From Planctomycetota bacterium (GTDB lineage Bacteria; Planctomycetota; UBA1135; GCA-002686595), in NCBI GenBank assembly GCA_026692665.1, contig JAPLOF010000022.1, positions 1 through 64,000 of the forward strand: DNA of 64,000 nt, given 5' to 3'. Both the position numbers and the translations under genes were made by a program. This document shows, piece by piece, positions 7,601 through 17,633 of the stretch. Numbering within the stretch: the stretch's first letter is position 1; each line of letters begins with the position of its first letter. The notes beneath the pieces were generated by a model. That model made no database searches. It was not told the origin of the DNA and saw nothing but the letters and a program-made list of their open reading frames with translations.

Positions 7601-10600
7601 CAGTTCCTCGTGACGACTTCGTCGAGGTTCAGGAGAGCCTGCGCGACCGAGGTCCACGCGGCCAACTCGACAGGGTCCATGGATGAGCCCTCGCGCAACG
7701 CGGCGTCGACGTGCTCGACGAGTGCCTGCGCAGAAGCAGGATCGGCGGTGTAGCGCGCACGCTCCCTCGCGAGGAGCTGCCCCAGGAGTTGGAGTTCTCC
7801 CGCGGCGGGGGAGCGCAGAGTCGCGATACGGAACCCGTGCGCGATCCGTGCCGGATCATCGCCGCCTCCCCGCACCATCTGCTGGGCGAGGCCCGCGGCG
7901 CATTCGACGAACGCCCGGTCGCCCAGCAGCGCCAGCGCCTGGAGCGGCGAGTTCGTCCGCGCGCGGCGCGTGCAGGAGAGTTCACGGCTGGTCGCGTCGA
8001 ACAGAGCGAACGTCAGGTAGTGCGCGCCGCGCCGCCAGAAGGTGTACAGGCCCCGGCGATACCGATCCGCGTTCGTCGCCGTCATCCAGTTGTCGCCGCT
8101 GTAGACCGGCGCCCAGACACCGTCGGGCTGCGGCGGCATCACGCTGGGGCCGCCGACCGTCGCGTCGAGCAGCCCGGCGATCGCGAGAGCCTGGTCACGC
8201 AACGTCTCGACCTCGAGCCGCGGACGGGACTGGCGTGCGAGCAGGGCGTTCCCGCGGTCCTTCTCGAGCAGTTCAGCCGACAGGTGGGAGCTCTGGCGGT
8301 AGGTCGCGCTCGTGACGATCGTGCGGTAGAGCGCGCGCACGTCCCAGCCGCTCTCGACGAACTCCGCCGCCAGCCAGTCGAGCACCTCGGGGTGTGTCGG
8401 CCGCTCGCCGCGCGTGCCGAAGTCGTCGACGGTCGTGACGAGCGGCGTGCCGAAGAGCTCCCCCCAGACGCGGTTGACCTGCACGCGCGCGGTCAGCGGG
8501 TTCTCGGCGCTGACCAACCAGCGCGCAAGCCCGAGCCGGTCGTGCGGCGCGCCCTTCGGCATCGGCGGCAGCACGCTCGGCGTGTCGGCGTACACACGCT
8601 CGCCCTTCGAGAGGAAGCTGCCCTTTTCGAGGACGTGCGTCTCGCGTTTCACCGGCAGCTCGCGCAGGACGAGCGCGGTCGGCAGCCCCGCGCGGTATGC
8701 GTCGAGCGCCGTGCGTGCCGCCGCCAGCTGTTCCGCGCGCTCGCGGCCGGCCTTCGAACCGCGCGAGCGGAACGCACGGTGCGCGAGGTCCTGCTGCTCG
8801 GGCGTGCGCATCTCGGCCATCGAAAGCAGCGCCTCGCGCTCCGCCGGTGAGATCCCGACGAGCTGGGCGCGATCCGGATCCTCCGCGAAGGAGACGCGGA
8901 AGCGGCCGAGCGTGTGCTTCGCGTACGGACTCTCGAACGCGAGCTGCACGCGGATGCGCCCCGGGGACAGCCAATCGCCCAGCGCGATGACGAGCGTCTG
9001 CGGCAGACAAGTATCGTCCTCGCGCCAGATCGCCCAACCCGTGCCCTTGTCCGCGTCGATCGTGTACGCTGCGAGGAAGGTGCCGCCGCGCATCTGCTCG
9101 TGATCGGCCTCGGCATGCGCGAGCGGCATGCGCTTCCACTCCTCGCCCGACTGGACCTCGACGGCCACGTCGGACAGCACGAAGTTCCCGTGGCCCGCGC
9201 GGCCAGGACCGTCCTCGGGCAGGGTGGGATCGGCAAGCGCCTCGACGCGCAGCTGGATCGCGATGCTCTCGAGGTCGCCCTCGAGCGTGTAGGTCTCGGT
9301 GTCCGGCTGCTCGCCCGAGGCCAGGACGGAACCGTCGTCGAGCTTCGTGAGCACGCTGCCGCTCTTCGCGGACACGGCCTGCGGAGCAAGCACGCGCCAC
9401 TCCGGTTCGCGCAGGAGCGCGGGGCCCGCCGACGAAAGCCAGCTGGCCTCGTTCGCGTCGAGCTCGGGATCCGGCGCGATCCACGCGGCCTCCGCGCGCG
9501 CCACCTCCGCGGTCAACCGCTCGAGCTCGCGCTCCTGCGCCGCCGTCGGCGCGGGGACTTGCGGCTCCAGCGAGTTCCCGACGTCCTCCGTCGAGTCGAA
9601 GAACGCGAGGAACCTGTAGTAGTCCTCGTGCGTGAACGGATCGAACTTGTGCGCGTGACACTGCGCGCACGCCATCGTCGTCCCGAGCCAGACGGACGCC
9701 GTCGTGTTCACGCGATCGACGACGGCCGCAACGCGGAACTCCTCAGGATCCGTGCCGCCTTCCTGGTTGGTCAGCGTGTTGCGGTGGAAGCCCGTCGCGA
9801 TGCGGTCGTCGAGCGTCGCATCCGGCAGCAGGTCGCCTGCGAGCTGATCCACCGTGAACTCGTCGAACGGCATGTTGCGCTGGTAGGCCTCGATGACCCA
9901 GTCACGCCAGCGCCAAGCGATGCGCCGCTCGTCCTTCTCGTAGCCGTTCGTGTCGGCGTAGCGCGCGAGGTCGAGCCACGTCTGGGCGCGGCGCTCGGCG
10001 TACGCGTGGGTCGAGAGCAACCGATCCACGTAGCGCTCGTAGGCGTCGGGCCGCACGTCCGCGAGGAGCGCGTCGAGGTCCTGCGGCGTGGGCGGCAGGC
10101 CTGTGAGGTCGAGCGCGACGCGGCGCGCGAGCGTCGGGATGTCGGCCTCGAGAGACGGCGCGATCCCCGCGGCCTCGAGCTTCGCCCGCACGAAACGATC
10201 GATGGGGGACCGCACGCCCGACTCGCTCGCGAGCTTCGGCGGCGTGGGCCGCACGATGGGCTGGTACGCCCAGTGCGTCGAGTGCGTCGGGACCGGCTGC
10301 GCGGACTCGGGCCAGCTCGCACCCGCCTCGATCCACGCGCGCAGCGTTTCGATCTGCGCCGCAGACAGCGCGTCGGCCTTCTTCGGCATGCGCTCGTCCG
10401 GGTCGAGCGAAGTGATCCGCTCGTACAGGCTGCTTCTCGCGGGATCCCCCGCGACGATCGCCTTGCGCGCGCCCGCCGCGGAGTCGAATCGGACGCCACC
10501 CTTCTCCTTGACCGGCCCGTGGCACGAGATGCAGTGCGCCGCGAAGATCGGTTTCACGTCGCGCGCGAAGTCCGGCGCCTCGCCGAAGGCTCCGGTCAGC

Positions 10601-10626
10601 GCGAGGAGAGATGCCAGAGCCGGCAC
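7600..10626 (-). CDS. PSD1 protein: planctomycete cytochrome c + DUF1549 + DUF1553
   Basis: A 1008-residue exported protein. A signal peptide precedes the planctomycete cytochrome c motif CISCHG (Cys32, Cys35, His36), a c-type haem site. DUF1549 lies around residues 150-360 (LDLTGLPPTPQDLDALL, YARYADTNGYEKDERR) and DUF1553 at about 690-960 (NRVWGELFGTPLV, SATYRQSS). A jelly-roll-like spacer lies between. PSD1/DUF1501 pairs are typical of planctomycetes and are proposed to act in periplasmic oxidation of polymers or sugars. The gene begins 6 bases after the upstream TIM-barrel gene. Confidence 0.93.
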   Translation of the reverse strand: MPALASLLALTGAFGEAPDFARDVKPIFAAHCISCHGPVKEKGGVRFDSAAGARKAIVAGDPARSSLYERITSLDPDERMPKKADALSAAQIETLRAWIEAGASWPESAQPVPTHSTHWAYQPIVRPTPPKLASESGVRSPIDRFVRAKLEAAGIAPSLEADIPTLARRVALDLTGLPPTPQDLDALLADVRPDAYERYVDRLLSTHAYAERRAQTWLDLARYADTNGYEKDERRIAWRWRDWVIEAYQRNMPFDEFTVDQLAGDLLPDATLDDRIATGFHRNTLTNQEGGTDPEEFRVAAVVDRVNTTASVWLGTTMACAQCHAHKFDPFTHEDYYRFLAFFDSTEDVGNSLEPQVPAPTAAQERELERLTAEVARAEAAWIAPDPELDANEASWLSSAGPALLREPEWRVLAPQAVSAKSGSVLTKLDDGSVLASGEQPDTETYTLEGDLESIAIQLRVEALADPTLPEDGPGRAGHGNFVLSDVAVEVQSGEEWKRMPLAHAEADHEQMRGGTFLAAYTIDADKGTGWAIWREDDTCLPQTLVIALGDWLSPGRIRVQLAFESPYAKHTLGRFRVSFAEDPDRAQLVGISPAEREALLSMAEMRTPEQQDLAHRAFRSRGSKAGRERAEQLAAARTALDAYRAGLPTALVLRELPVKRETHVLEKGSFLSKGERVYADTPSVLPPMPKGAPHDRLGLARWLVSAENPLTARVQVNRVWGELFGTPLVTTVDDFGTRGERPTHPEVLDWLAAEFVESGWDVRALYRTIVTSATYRQSSHLSAELLEKDRGNALLARQSRPRLEVETLRDQALAIAGLLDATVGGPSVMPPQPDGVWAPVYSGDNWMTATNADRYRRGLYTFWRRGAHYLTFALFDATSRELSCTRRARTNSPLQALALLGDRAFVECAAGLAQQMVRGGGDDPARIAHGFRIATLRSPAAGELQLLGQLLARERARYTADPASAQALVEHVDAALREGSSMDPVELAAWTSVAQALLNLDEVVTRN

Positions 10627-10632
10627 GGTGGA

Positions 10633-11565
10633 CTACGCCGGGTCCGTCGCCGCGACACGCTCCGCAGCCTTGCGCTCGCCTTCGAGCGGCGAGAACTCCG
10701 TGCCGAACCAGCCGGTGTAGCCGAGGTCTCGCGCCGCACGGAACACGCGCTCGTAGTGGACCTCGCCCGTGCCCGGATCGTTGCGACCGGGGTGATCCGC
10801 GAACTGGAAGTACGCGATCTCGCTGTACCCGTCGCGCATGTTGCCGCACAGGTCGCCCTCGTCGATCTGCAGGTGGTAGAGATCCCAGCAGATCTTGACG
10901 TTCTTCGACCCGACCGCCTTGCAGATGCGCACCGCGTCGGCGGACTTGTTCAGGCAGTACCCGCGGTGATCGACCCGCAGGTTGAGCGGCTCGAGGATCA
11001 GCGTGATCCCGGCCTTCTCGACGATCGGCGCGACGCGCTTGAAGCCGTCGATCACGCCCTGGTGCATCTGCTCCTTCGTCTTGCCCGGGATGTCGTTGCC
11101 GGCGAGCACGAGCATCATCTTCGTGTCGAGTCGGTTCGCGGTCTCGATGCCGGCTTCGATCTCCTTCACGAAGGCGTCGTGGTTCGCGGGATCGTTCATG
11201 CCGGGCGTGAAGCCCCAGCCGACGAACTGGATCACCTGGAGCTTCGTGTCGCGCCGCGCCTTGTCGATCGCGTCGATGTCCTTGCCGCGCCAGGGCCAGA
11301 ATTCGACGGCCCGGAAACCCAGGTCGGCGGCCTTGCGGATCCGTTCTGAGTGATCGCCGGTGCCGAAGCCCCACATCTCGATGTTGCAGGCGAAGTTCGT
11401 CTTCACGCCGTCCAACGGGCGGTTGCTCTTGGGAGCTGCGCCCGCGGCGCGTGCGGCGCCGCCCTGCTCGCCTGCGGGCTGGGCCAGCGCGGGCAGCGTG
11501 AGCGCGGCGCCGGTCAGCGCGGCCGAACCGGCCAGGAACGTGCGGCGATTCGTGGGTTCGTTCAT
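10633..11565 (-). CDS. Tat-exported TIM-barrel (hydroxypyruvate isomerase-like)
   Basis: A 310-residue xylose-isomerase-like TIM-barrel protein starting at the ATG at 11565. The Tat signal is NRRTFLAGSAALTGAALTLP (Arg7-Arg8). The barrel has the metal-binding layout of the hydroxypyruvate isomerase/sugar epimerase group: LILEPLN, WDLYHLQ and a C-terminal WFGTEFSP. It probably isomerises a small sugar or keto-acid outside the cytoplasm. The substrate cannot be read from the sequence. It sits between the haem dehydrogenase and PSD1 genes of the operon. Confidence 0.88.
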   Translation of the reverse strand: MNEPTNRRTFLAGSAALTGAALTLPALAQPAGEQGGAARAAGAAPKSNRPLDGVKTNFACNIEMWGFGTGDHSERIRKAADLGFRAVEFWPWRGKDIDAIDKARRDTKLQVIQFVGWGFTPGMNDPANHDAFVKEIEAGIETANRLDTKMMLVLAGNDIPGKTKEQMHQGVIDGFKRVAPIVEKAGITLILEPLNLRVDHRGYCLNKSADAVRICKAVGSKNVKICWDLYHLQIDEGDLCGNMRDGYSEIAYFQFADHPGRNDPGTGEVHYERVFRAARDLGYTGWFGTEFSPLEGERKAAERVAATDPA

Positions 11566-11588
11566 GGGGGAGCGTCTTTCCGGGTTCG

Positions 11589-14500
11589 TCACTTCGCGGG
11601 GTTCTGAGAGGGAGCGGGCGCCGGGGTCGGCGCCGGCGGCAACGTGGTCAAGTACTCGATCAGGTCGCGCATCTCCTCGCGCGAAAGGTGGTCCGTGAGG
11701 TTCGCGGGCATCGCCGACTGGCCCGGCTTCGTGCCCTCGACCTCGGCGCGCGCGAACTCGATCTGAACGCCGTCGGCCTTGCGCAAGACGAGTTTGGCGG
11801 GCGTGTCCTCGATCACGAGGCCCTCGACCGGCGGCGTGCCGTCGGCCGGGAAGACCAGCGTGCCCTGGTAGCCCTTGGCGAACGTGCGGTTCGGGTCGCA
11901 GATCGACTCGAGCAGCGCGAAGCGCGCGTTGCGCGAGCCGACACCGTCGAGAGCGGGACCGACGATGCCGCCTTCGCCCGCGACCATGTGGCAGCGCAGG
12001 CACTCGAGCTCGCCCTTGCCGCGGAAGATGTCGCGACCCTTCGCGGCGTCGCCGCCGTAGACGGTGTCGGCGTAGCGCGCGAGCTTCTCGTCGACTGCGC
12101 GCTTCGTCGCGCGCGCTTCGAGGAGCGCCTTCAGCTCGGGAATGTCGCGCCGTTCGCTTGCGACGACGAGATCGAGCGCGACCTCGGCCGGCACGAGGCC
12201 CGCGTCGAGCTTCGAGAGCTCGCGCACGAGCAGCGCGTCGGCCGCCGCGTCCTTCATGCGCGCGAGTCCGGCGTAGGCGACGCGGCGCTCGGCGACGGAC
12301 GCCGTGAGCGCGTTCTGGAGGAGCGGCAGAGCCTCGCCGGGCGCGACGTCCTGGAAGACCTGGACCGACATCGCGCGCACTTCGTTCTGCGCGTCGAAGA
12401 GGACTGCTCGCAACGTCTCGACCGTGTCCGCCGGGCGCAGGACGCCCAGGGCATGGAGCGCGTCGGCGCGCAGCTTCGCGTCGCGCACCGTGTCGCGAGC
12501 CAGCGCGGTCAGCGGGACCGCGAGTTCCGTCGCGCGGGCGCGCTCGGCCAGCTTCACGAACGCGCGCGCGACGACCGGCTCCGCGTCGAGCAGGCCCTTC
12601 GCGGCGAGATCGAGCACCAGGGCGGGCACGAAGGCGTCGGGACGTGGCGTGTACGCGCGGTACTCGCCGTCGAATCCGTCGCGGCCCGTCGGGTCCTTCC
12701 AGCGTCCGAGCAGCTCGAGCGCTTCGCTGCGCAGATACGGCCTGGCCGCGGGCGCGGCGGCCACATCGGCGATCGCGCGGGCGCGCGCCTCGCCGCCCAG
12801 GCGGTAGGCGGCGTGGAGCGAGCGGCGCACCTGTGCGTTCGGATCCTCGAGCGACCGCGGCAGGAGGTCGGCCAGCACGCCGAACGCGCTCTCGATCGGC
12901 ACGTCGTAGATCGCGCGCGCCGCTTCGTGCCGTACGCGCGGTTCCGCATCGGCGAGGTACTGCGCGACGCGCGCGTCGACGGCGCGGCGCAGGCCGACGA
13001 CCGCGGCGACGCGCACGTCGATGCTCGGGTCCTTGGCCAGCGCCATGAGCCCGTCGCGCCCGGCGACGTGCGCGAGCGCGGTCGTCGCCGCGTGACGCAG
13101 CCAGGGGTCGCTCTCACCGGTCTCGCGAAGCAGGCGAAGGACGGCGTCCTTGACCGGAGGATCAAGCAGGCCGGCGGTCCGCGCATTCGCGATCGCCGTC
13201 GCCGCCATGCGGCGCACGCGCGGGTTCGCATCGGAGAGGAGCGGGACGAAAGCCCCGACCTCGACGCCCTCGCCGTACCAGTCGCCCAGCGTCCGCGCCG
13301 CCTGCGCGCGGACCTCGTCGACTGGGTCGGCGAGCAGCGTTGCGAGCGTCGTGTCGACGTTGCGCGCGACGCCCAGGCCCCAGATCGCGTGGAGGCGCGC
13401 GAGCAGGGGGGACTGCGCATCGCGCGCGACGCGCGCGAGCGCCGCGGCCGCCTCGGACTGCGTCGCATCGGGCGCCAGCGTCCGCCGTCCCGCGCGCGCG
13501 CCGAGCTCGAGATGCGCTTCCTGACGCACGCGCCGGTCGGCGTGCGCGAGCAGCTTCGCGAGCTCAGACGCCTTGCGCTCCTTCATCCCGGCGCGCATCA
13601 GCGACTTCGTCTCCGCCACGAGCGGATCCGCCGCGCTCGTCGGCTCGAAGAAGCGCCAGATGCGGCCCTTGCCGGTCTTGTTCCAGCCCGAGACCCAGTC
13701 GGAGACGTACAGGCCGCCGTCGAAGCCGAAGTCGCAGTCGGTCGCGAGCGGCTGCCACACGAACCGCTGCACGTCGGCCACCGCGTAGCCGGAGCCCTGC
13801 GGCTTCACCGACACGTCGTACACGCCGCTCCACTCGGGCGCGCCGCTGAAGTTGCACAGGAAGAAGTGCCCGGCGTACTTCGCCGGCAGCCCCGTGCCCG
13901 GATAGCACGCGAGCCCCGAAGGTCCGTTCGCCACGTTCGCGACGGGCGGCACGATGTAGGCCGCCTGCCCTTCGAAGTGCGGGTTCCAGAGCTTCTCGTC
14001 GTTCCATGCGCCGCGCAGGTTGGGCTCGCCCAGCCACTGGTAGGCCTGGCGCCAACCCGTCTCGCCGTGCTGCACGACGAGCACCCAGCGCGCCAGGTCG
14101 CCGCCGTCGGAGTTGTTGTCGCCGGTCCACAGCTCGCCGTAGTCGTCGAACGCGAGCTCCTGCGGGTTGCGCAGGCCCGTCGCGAACAGTTCGAGCCCCG
14201 TGCCGTCGAGGTTGCTGCGAAACACGCCGCCCGTGAACGGGTTCTCGAGGCGCACGCCGCCCATGCTCGTGACCGAGTAGCCGCGGTCGCCGATCGACCA
14301 GTACAGCCGTCCGTCGGGGCCGACGCACAGCCCGTGCATGTCGTGGCCGAGCAGCGCGACGCGGATGCCCCAGCCCGTCGAGATCTTCTCGCGGACGTCG
14401 GCGACGCCGTCCTTGTCCTTGTCCTCGAAGCGCCACAGGTCGGGGATGCACGTGAACCACACGGCGCCGTCGCGCTCGAGCAGCCCCGCGCCGATCCCGA

Positions 14501-14969
14501 CGGCGGCATCCTTGAACCCGTCGGCGTAGACGCGGTCCCAGTCGGCCTTGCCGTCGCCGTCCGTGTCGCGCAGCACGCGCACGCGGTCCTGCTCGATTTC
14601 GTACGTGCCGAACTGGTCGCCCAGGTGCTTGCGATACATCGCGACGCGGTCCTCGACGGTGCGCGAGCGCAGGTCGTCGTCGAGCCAGTCCATGTGTTCC
14701 CGGATGTCGGTCACGCCGGCGTGGTGGCGGAACGTCTCGGCGACGTAGACCGCGCCGTCGCGCGCCATCCAGAACGACACGGGCTGCGCCACGCGCGGCT
14801 CCGACGCGAAGCACTCGACCTGGAAACCCTCGGGTTTCGCGAAGGTCTGCAGGATCGCGGCCGGCTCGTCGCTCGCGGCTTCGATCTTCGGCTGGTACGC
14901 GCCCGCGTCGGGCGCGGAAGGATGCTGGAGGAGGAGCAGCGACAGGACGAACGGGCTCGTCGCGATCAC
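11589..14969 (-). CDS. PVC-type haem-binding membrane-bound dehydrogenase
   Basis: A 1126-residue protein in three parts: an N-terminal beta-propeller of the glucose/sorbosone-dehydrogenase type (about 30-430; VAETFRHH, DTDGDGKAD, TGDNNSDGGD), HEAT repeats (about 450-900), and a C-terminal cytochrome c domain with CLRCH near residue 990. A Pro/Ala tail ends it. This is the PVC-type haem-binding CxxCH family. I start at the GTG at 14969, which overlaps the preceding gene as GTGA and opens a signal-like hydrophobic stretch. It probably oxidises a sugar or alcohol in the periplasm and passes electrons to the C-terminal haem. Confidence 0.92.
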   Translation of the reverse strand: MIATSPFVLSLLLLQHPSAPDAGAYQPKIEAASDEPAAILQTFAKPEGFQVECFASEPRVAQPVSFWMARDGAVYVAETFRHHAGVTDIREHMDWLDDDLRSRTVEDRVAMYRKHLGDQFGTYEIEQDRVRVLRDTDGDGKADWDRVYADGFKDAAVGIGAGLLERDGAVWFTCIPDLWRFEDKDKDGVADVREKISTGWGIRVALLGHDMHGLCVGPDGRLYWSIGDRGYSVTSMGGVRLENPFTGGVFRSNLDGTGLELFATGLRNPQELAFDDYGELWTGDNNSDGGDLARWVLVVQHGETGWRQAYQWLGEPNLRGAWNDEKLWNPHFEGQAAYIVPPVANVANGPSGLACYPGTGLPAKYAGHFFLCNFSGAPEWSGVYDVSVKPQGSGYAVADVQRFVWQPLATDCDFGFDGGLYVSDWVSGWNKTGKGRIWRFFEPTSAADPLVAETKSLMRAGMKERKASELAKLLAHADRRVRQEAHLELGARAGRRTLAPDATQSEAAAALARVARDAQSPLLARLHAIWGLGVARNVDTTLATLLADPVDEVRAQAARTLGDWYGEGVEVGAFVPLLSDANPRVRRMAATAIANARTAGLLDPPVKDAVLRLLRETGESDPWLRHAATTALAHVAGRDGLMALAKDPSIDVRVAAVVGLRRAVDARVAQYLADAEPRVRHEAARAIYDVPIESAFGVLADLLPRSLEDPNAQVRRSLHAAYRLGGEARARAIADVAAAPAARPYLRSEALELLGRWKDPTGRDGFDGEYRAYTPRPDAFVPALVLDLAAKGLLDAEPVVARAFVKLAERARATELAVPLTALARDTVRDAKLRADALHALGVLRPADTVETLRAVLFDAQNEVRAMSVQVFQDVAPGEALPLLQNALTASVAERRVAYAGLARMKDAAADALLVRELSKLDAGLVPAEVALDLVVASERRDIPELKALLEARATKRAVDEKLARYADTVYGGDAAKGRDIFRGKGELECLRCHMVAGEGGIVGPALDGVGSRNARFALLESICDPNRTFAKGYQGTLVFPADGTPPVEGLVIEDTPAKLVLRKADGVQIEFARAEVEGTKPGQSAMPANLTDHLSREEMRDLIEYLTTLPPAPTPAPAPSQNPAK

Positions 14970-15886
14970 GCCAGTTGGCTCCGCACGCGCTCGAGCAGGC
15001 GCTTCGTGGCGTCGACGCCGTCCTTCTCCGACAGGCGCGAGCCCTCGTACTCGATGCCCAGGTGCCCGTGGTATCCGGCGCGCGTCACGATCTTCATCAT
15101 CCGCGCGTAGTCGATCGTCGTCTCTTCGCCCTTGTCGTCGAAGTCGTAGGTCTTGGCGCTGACCGCCTTGGCGAACGGCATCAGCTCCTCGACGCCCTTG
15201 TAGCGGTCGTACTGTTCCGTCTCGGACACGCGGAAGTTGCCGAAGTCCGGCAGCGTGCCGACGCGCGGGTGCGCGGCCTGCCGCATCACGCCCGAGAGCC
15301 AGGTTCCGTCCGAGGACGGGCCGCCGTGGTTCTCGACGATCACGCACAAGTCCATCGGCGCGGCGAGCTCGCCCAGCTTGTGCAGCGAATCCGCGGCGCG
15401 CGCCGCGTGCTCCGCGCGCGGTCCAGAACCGCCGGCGTTCACGCGGATCGAATGGCAGCCCAGGCGCTTCGCGGCCTCGAGCCACTTCACGTGGTTCTCG
15501 ACGGCCTTCGCGCGCTCGCCGTCGTCGGCGTGGCCGAGCTCGCCTTCGCCGTCGCACATGATCAGGAGGATGCGCACGCCCAGGTCGTCGGCCCGGCTGC
15601 GCACGTCCTTCAGGTACGCGCCGTCGCGCGCCTTGTCCTTGAAGAACGAGTTCACGAACTCGACCGCCTCGATGTGGTGGTCCTGCTTCGCGACCTTGGC
15701 GAAGTCCCGGTGGTCGAGCTTCCCGGCCTGCAGGGCCTTGTGGTACGACCACTCGGCCAGGGAGATCAGGAACGCTGGCTGCTTGGCGACCGGCGCGTCC
15801 TCGGACGCGCGCGCCGGGCGGGGGATGGCGGCCAGGGCGCCGAGTCCGGCCGCGGTGGTCAGGAACGAACGGCGGGACGTGCTCAT
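14966..15886 (-). CDS. Tat-exported sugar phosphate isomerase/epimerase-like TIM barrel
   Basis: A 306-residue TIM-barrel protein and the first gene of the operon. The Tat signal is SRRSFLTTAAGLGALAAIP (Arg5-Arg6). The barrel follows the AP_endonuc_2/IolE fold: SIRVNAGG, VIVENHGG, GTLPDFGN and GHLGIEYEG with the usual acidic and His metal ligands. The stop overlaps the GTG of the haem dehydrogenase by four bases. A TTAGAA box (minus strand, 15897-15902) lies 10 bases before the ATG and may be the operon's -10 element. It is a distant paralogue of the barrel at 10633-11565. Confidence 0.88.
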   Translation of the reverse strand: MSTSRRSFLTTAAGLGALAAIPRPARASEDAPVAKQPAFLISLAEWSYHKALQAGKLDHRDFAKVAKQDHHIEAVEFVNSFFKDKARDGAYLKDVRSRADDLGVRILLIMCDGEGELGHADDGERAKAVENHVKWLEAAKRLGCHSIRVNAGGSGPRAEHAARAADSLHKLGELAAPMDLCVIVENHGGPSSDGTWLSGVMRQAAHPRVGTLPDFGNFRVSETEQYDRYKGVEELMPFAKAVSAKTYDFDDKGEETTIDYARMMKIVTRAGYHGHLGIEYEGSRLSEKDGVDATKRLLERVRSQLA

Positions 15887-15960
15887 GTCCCGCCTGTTCT
15901 AACTTCGCGCGCGGTTCGTGGATAGCAGGCGCGGGTGCTCGGGTTGGGGGCGCCCTGGCC

Positions 15961-16743
15961 TCACTGCGGCTTCGCGCCCGGAGCGGCGGGGGCCGGCGCA
16001 GGACCGCGCGGCATGCTGCGCAGGATCTCGTCCATGGCGTCGAAAGGCTTGACCGTGTAGTCGGCCGGGATGTCGTACGTCCCGGGCGGCGCCTCCTTCG
16101 TCTCCGCGGACACGAGCTCGTCACGCGATCGCATCGTGGTGGGCCCGGCGGTCTGCACGCGCTCGGTCAGCACGGACACGCCGCCGAACTTGCGCATCTC
16201 GGCCGCGACCATCGCGCCGCCCGGGCGGATCGACATCGCATGGCTGACGAGCTCGACGTAGCTCTCGCGATCGAGCGGAAGGTCCTTCGTGACCCACACG
16301 GTGATCGTGGCGTCGGCGGTGCCGCTCATGCGCACCAGCCCCTTCGTCGCATTCCAGCCCTGGAACTGCCGCGTTTCCGTGGTCTGCTCCGAAGTCACCT
16401 TCATCGTCTGCGCCATCTGGGCCAGCATCGTCGAGACCTCGGGCGGCGCGAGCTTCACGATGTCCACGGGCAGGTCGGTGGTCGACGCGACCTTCGCCGT
16501 GGGATCGATGAGGTGGAGCTTCTTCGCGTCGAGGCGCACGATGACGACGCGCTCGCCGTCGTCGAGGCGCAGTCGGTCCTTGCCCACCCACACGACGACC
16601 GTGTTGTCCCGGGCCTGGACGTCGCCGGAGGACGTCGTGTGGGCCTCGGTGTGCGTCTTGCGGGTCAGGACGAGGTCGGCGCGGACGAATCCGGAGAGCG
16701 CCGTGATCGCGACGGCAACGAGAAGGCGGGGCTGGTGACGCAT
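15961..16743 (-). CDS. Exported protein of unknown function (DUF4412-like)
   Basis: A 260-residue protein starting at the ATG at 16743, with a signal peptide of about 21 residues. The mature part is beta-rich: a -VWVGKDRLRLDDGERVVIVRLD- strand pair, KLHLIDPTAK and later VWVTKDLPLD, followed by a Pro/Ala tail. This pattern resembles DUF4412-type periplasmic proteins, but I cannot give a function. It stands alone upstream of the planctomycete operon. Confidence 0.75.
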   Translation of the reverse strand: MRHQPRLLVAVAITALSGFVRADLVLTRKTHTEAHTTSSGDVQARDNTVVVWVGKDRLRLDDGERVVIVRLDAKKLHLIDPTAKVASTTDLPVDIVKLAPPEVSTMLAQMAQTMKVTSEQTTETRQFQGWNATKGLVRMSGTADATITVWVTKDLPLDRESYVELVSHAMSIRPGGAMVAAEMRKFGGVSVLTERVQTAGPTTMRSRDELVSAETKEAPPGTYDIPADYTVKPFDAMDEILRSMPRGPAPAPAAPGAKPQ

Positions 16744-16857
16744 GCGAACCAGGGTAACGCACCGGGCGCCGTTCCATCTCGCGCTGCCTGGAGCGCGGAC
16801 GGGACAGGGAAGCTTGGGCACCCGGGAACGACGGTCCCGGGGGCACGGCTCACCCCG

Positions 16858-17613
16858 CTAGCGTCGCCACAGCCGACCCGCCACTTCCGCCGGCATCAGG
16901 ATCGGCGGCGTCGGCACGTGCTGCTCGCGGCACATCGTCCGGAGCCGTCCGACGCACACGACCCACTGCGCGATCACCAGCACGAGCCAGCCGAAGCGGA
17001 GCACGGGTGCGCGGTCTTCGCCCGCCTCCGCCGAGAGCATGAGGAGGTAGTCGTACGCGCCGTGCCACGCGACGGGTTCGAGCAGCGCCAGCACGCGGTG
17101 GCGCGTGGCCTCTGCGCCCGTCCTCCCGTGCGCCCGCGCCAGGTGCCAGCCCATCATCGTCCCGTCCAAGGCGTGCGAGGGGACCGCGGTCAGCGCGCGC
17201 GCGATCGCGACGGCCGCTCCGCCCTCCAGCACGTAGAACACGTTCTCGAGCGCCGCGAAGCCCAGCGAGATCGCGACCGCGTACACGAGCCAGTCGAAGG
17301 GCTCGTCGAGGTGCGGGTCCTTCCGCACGCGCAGCCACAGCGCGCCGTACTTGAACGCCTCCTCGACCAGCGCCACCCCGAGGAAGGCCCACACCGCAGT
17401 CGGAAGGGCCTCGACGCCCTCGGCGATCCCGCCCAGGATCGGGACGTGCAGCGCGCTCTCGAGGAGCGCCGCGGGCACGACGGACAGGGCTCCCAGCACG
17501 AAGTAGACGACCAGGTTCCCGGGCGGCTCGCGGTAGCGGTCGCGGGACCAGACGTAGTGGATCAGGAGGAGGCTCGGCCCGATGGCCAGAGCGGCGAGCG
17601 CGGGGAGACCCAT
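16858..17613 (-). CDS. PrsW-like intramembrane metalloprotease
   Basis: A 251-residue multi-pass membrane protein of the PrsW/CAAX-protease-like family. The diagnostic motifs are present: EEAFK (Glu84-Glu85), LGFAALENVFY (Glu123), a conserved His147 in SHALDGTMMGW and His184 in WHGAYDY. PrsW cleaves membrane-anchored anti-sigma factors; no anti-sigma or sigma gene lies nearby, so the target is unknown. About eight hydrophobic segments are predicted. The gene is divergent from the beta-barrel gene with 56 bases between the starts. Confidence 0.85.
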   Translation of the reverse strand: MGLPALAALAIGPSLLLIHYVWSRDRYREPPGNLVVYFVLGALSVVPAALLESALHVPILGGIAEGVEALPTAVWAFLGVALVEEAFKYGALWLRVRKDPHLDEPFDWLVYAVAISLGFAALENVFYVLEGGAAVAIARALTAVPSHALDGTMMGWHLARAHGRTGAEATRHRVLALLEPVAWHGAYDYLLMLSAEAGEDRAPVLRFGWLVLVIAQWVVCVGRLRTMCREQHVPTPPILMPAEVAGRLWRR

Positions 17614-17633
17614 GGGGGAGCGGCGAAGTGCGG

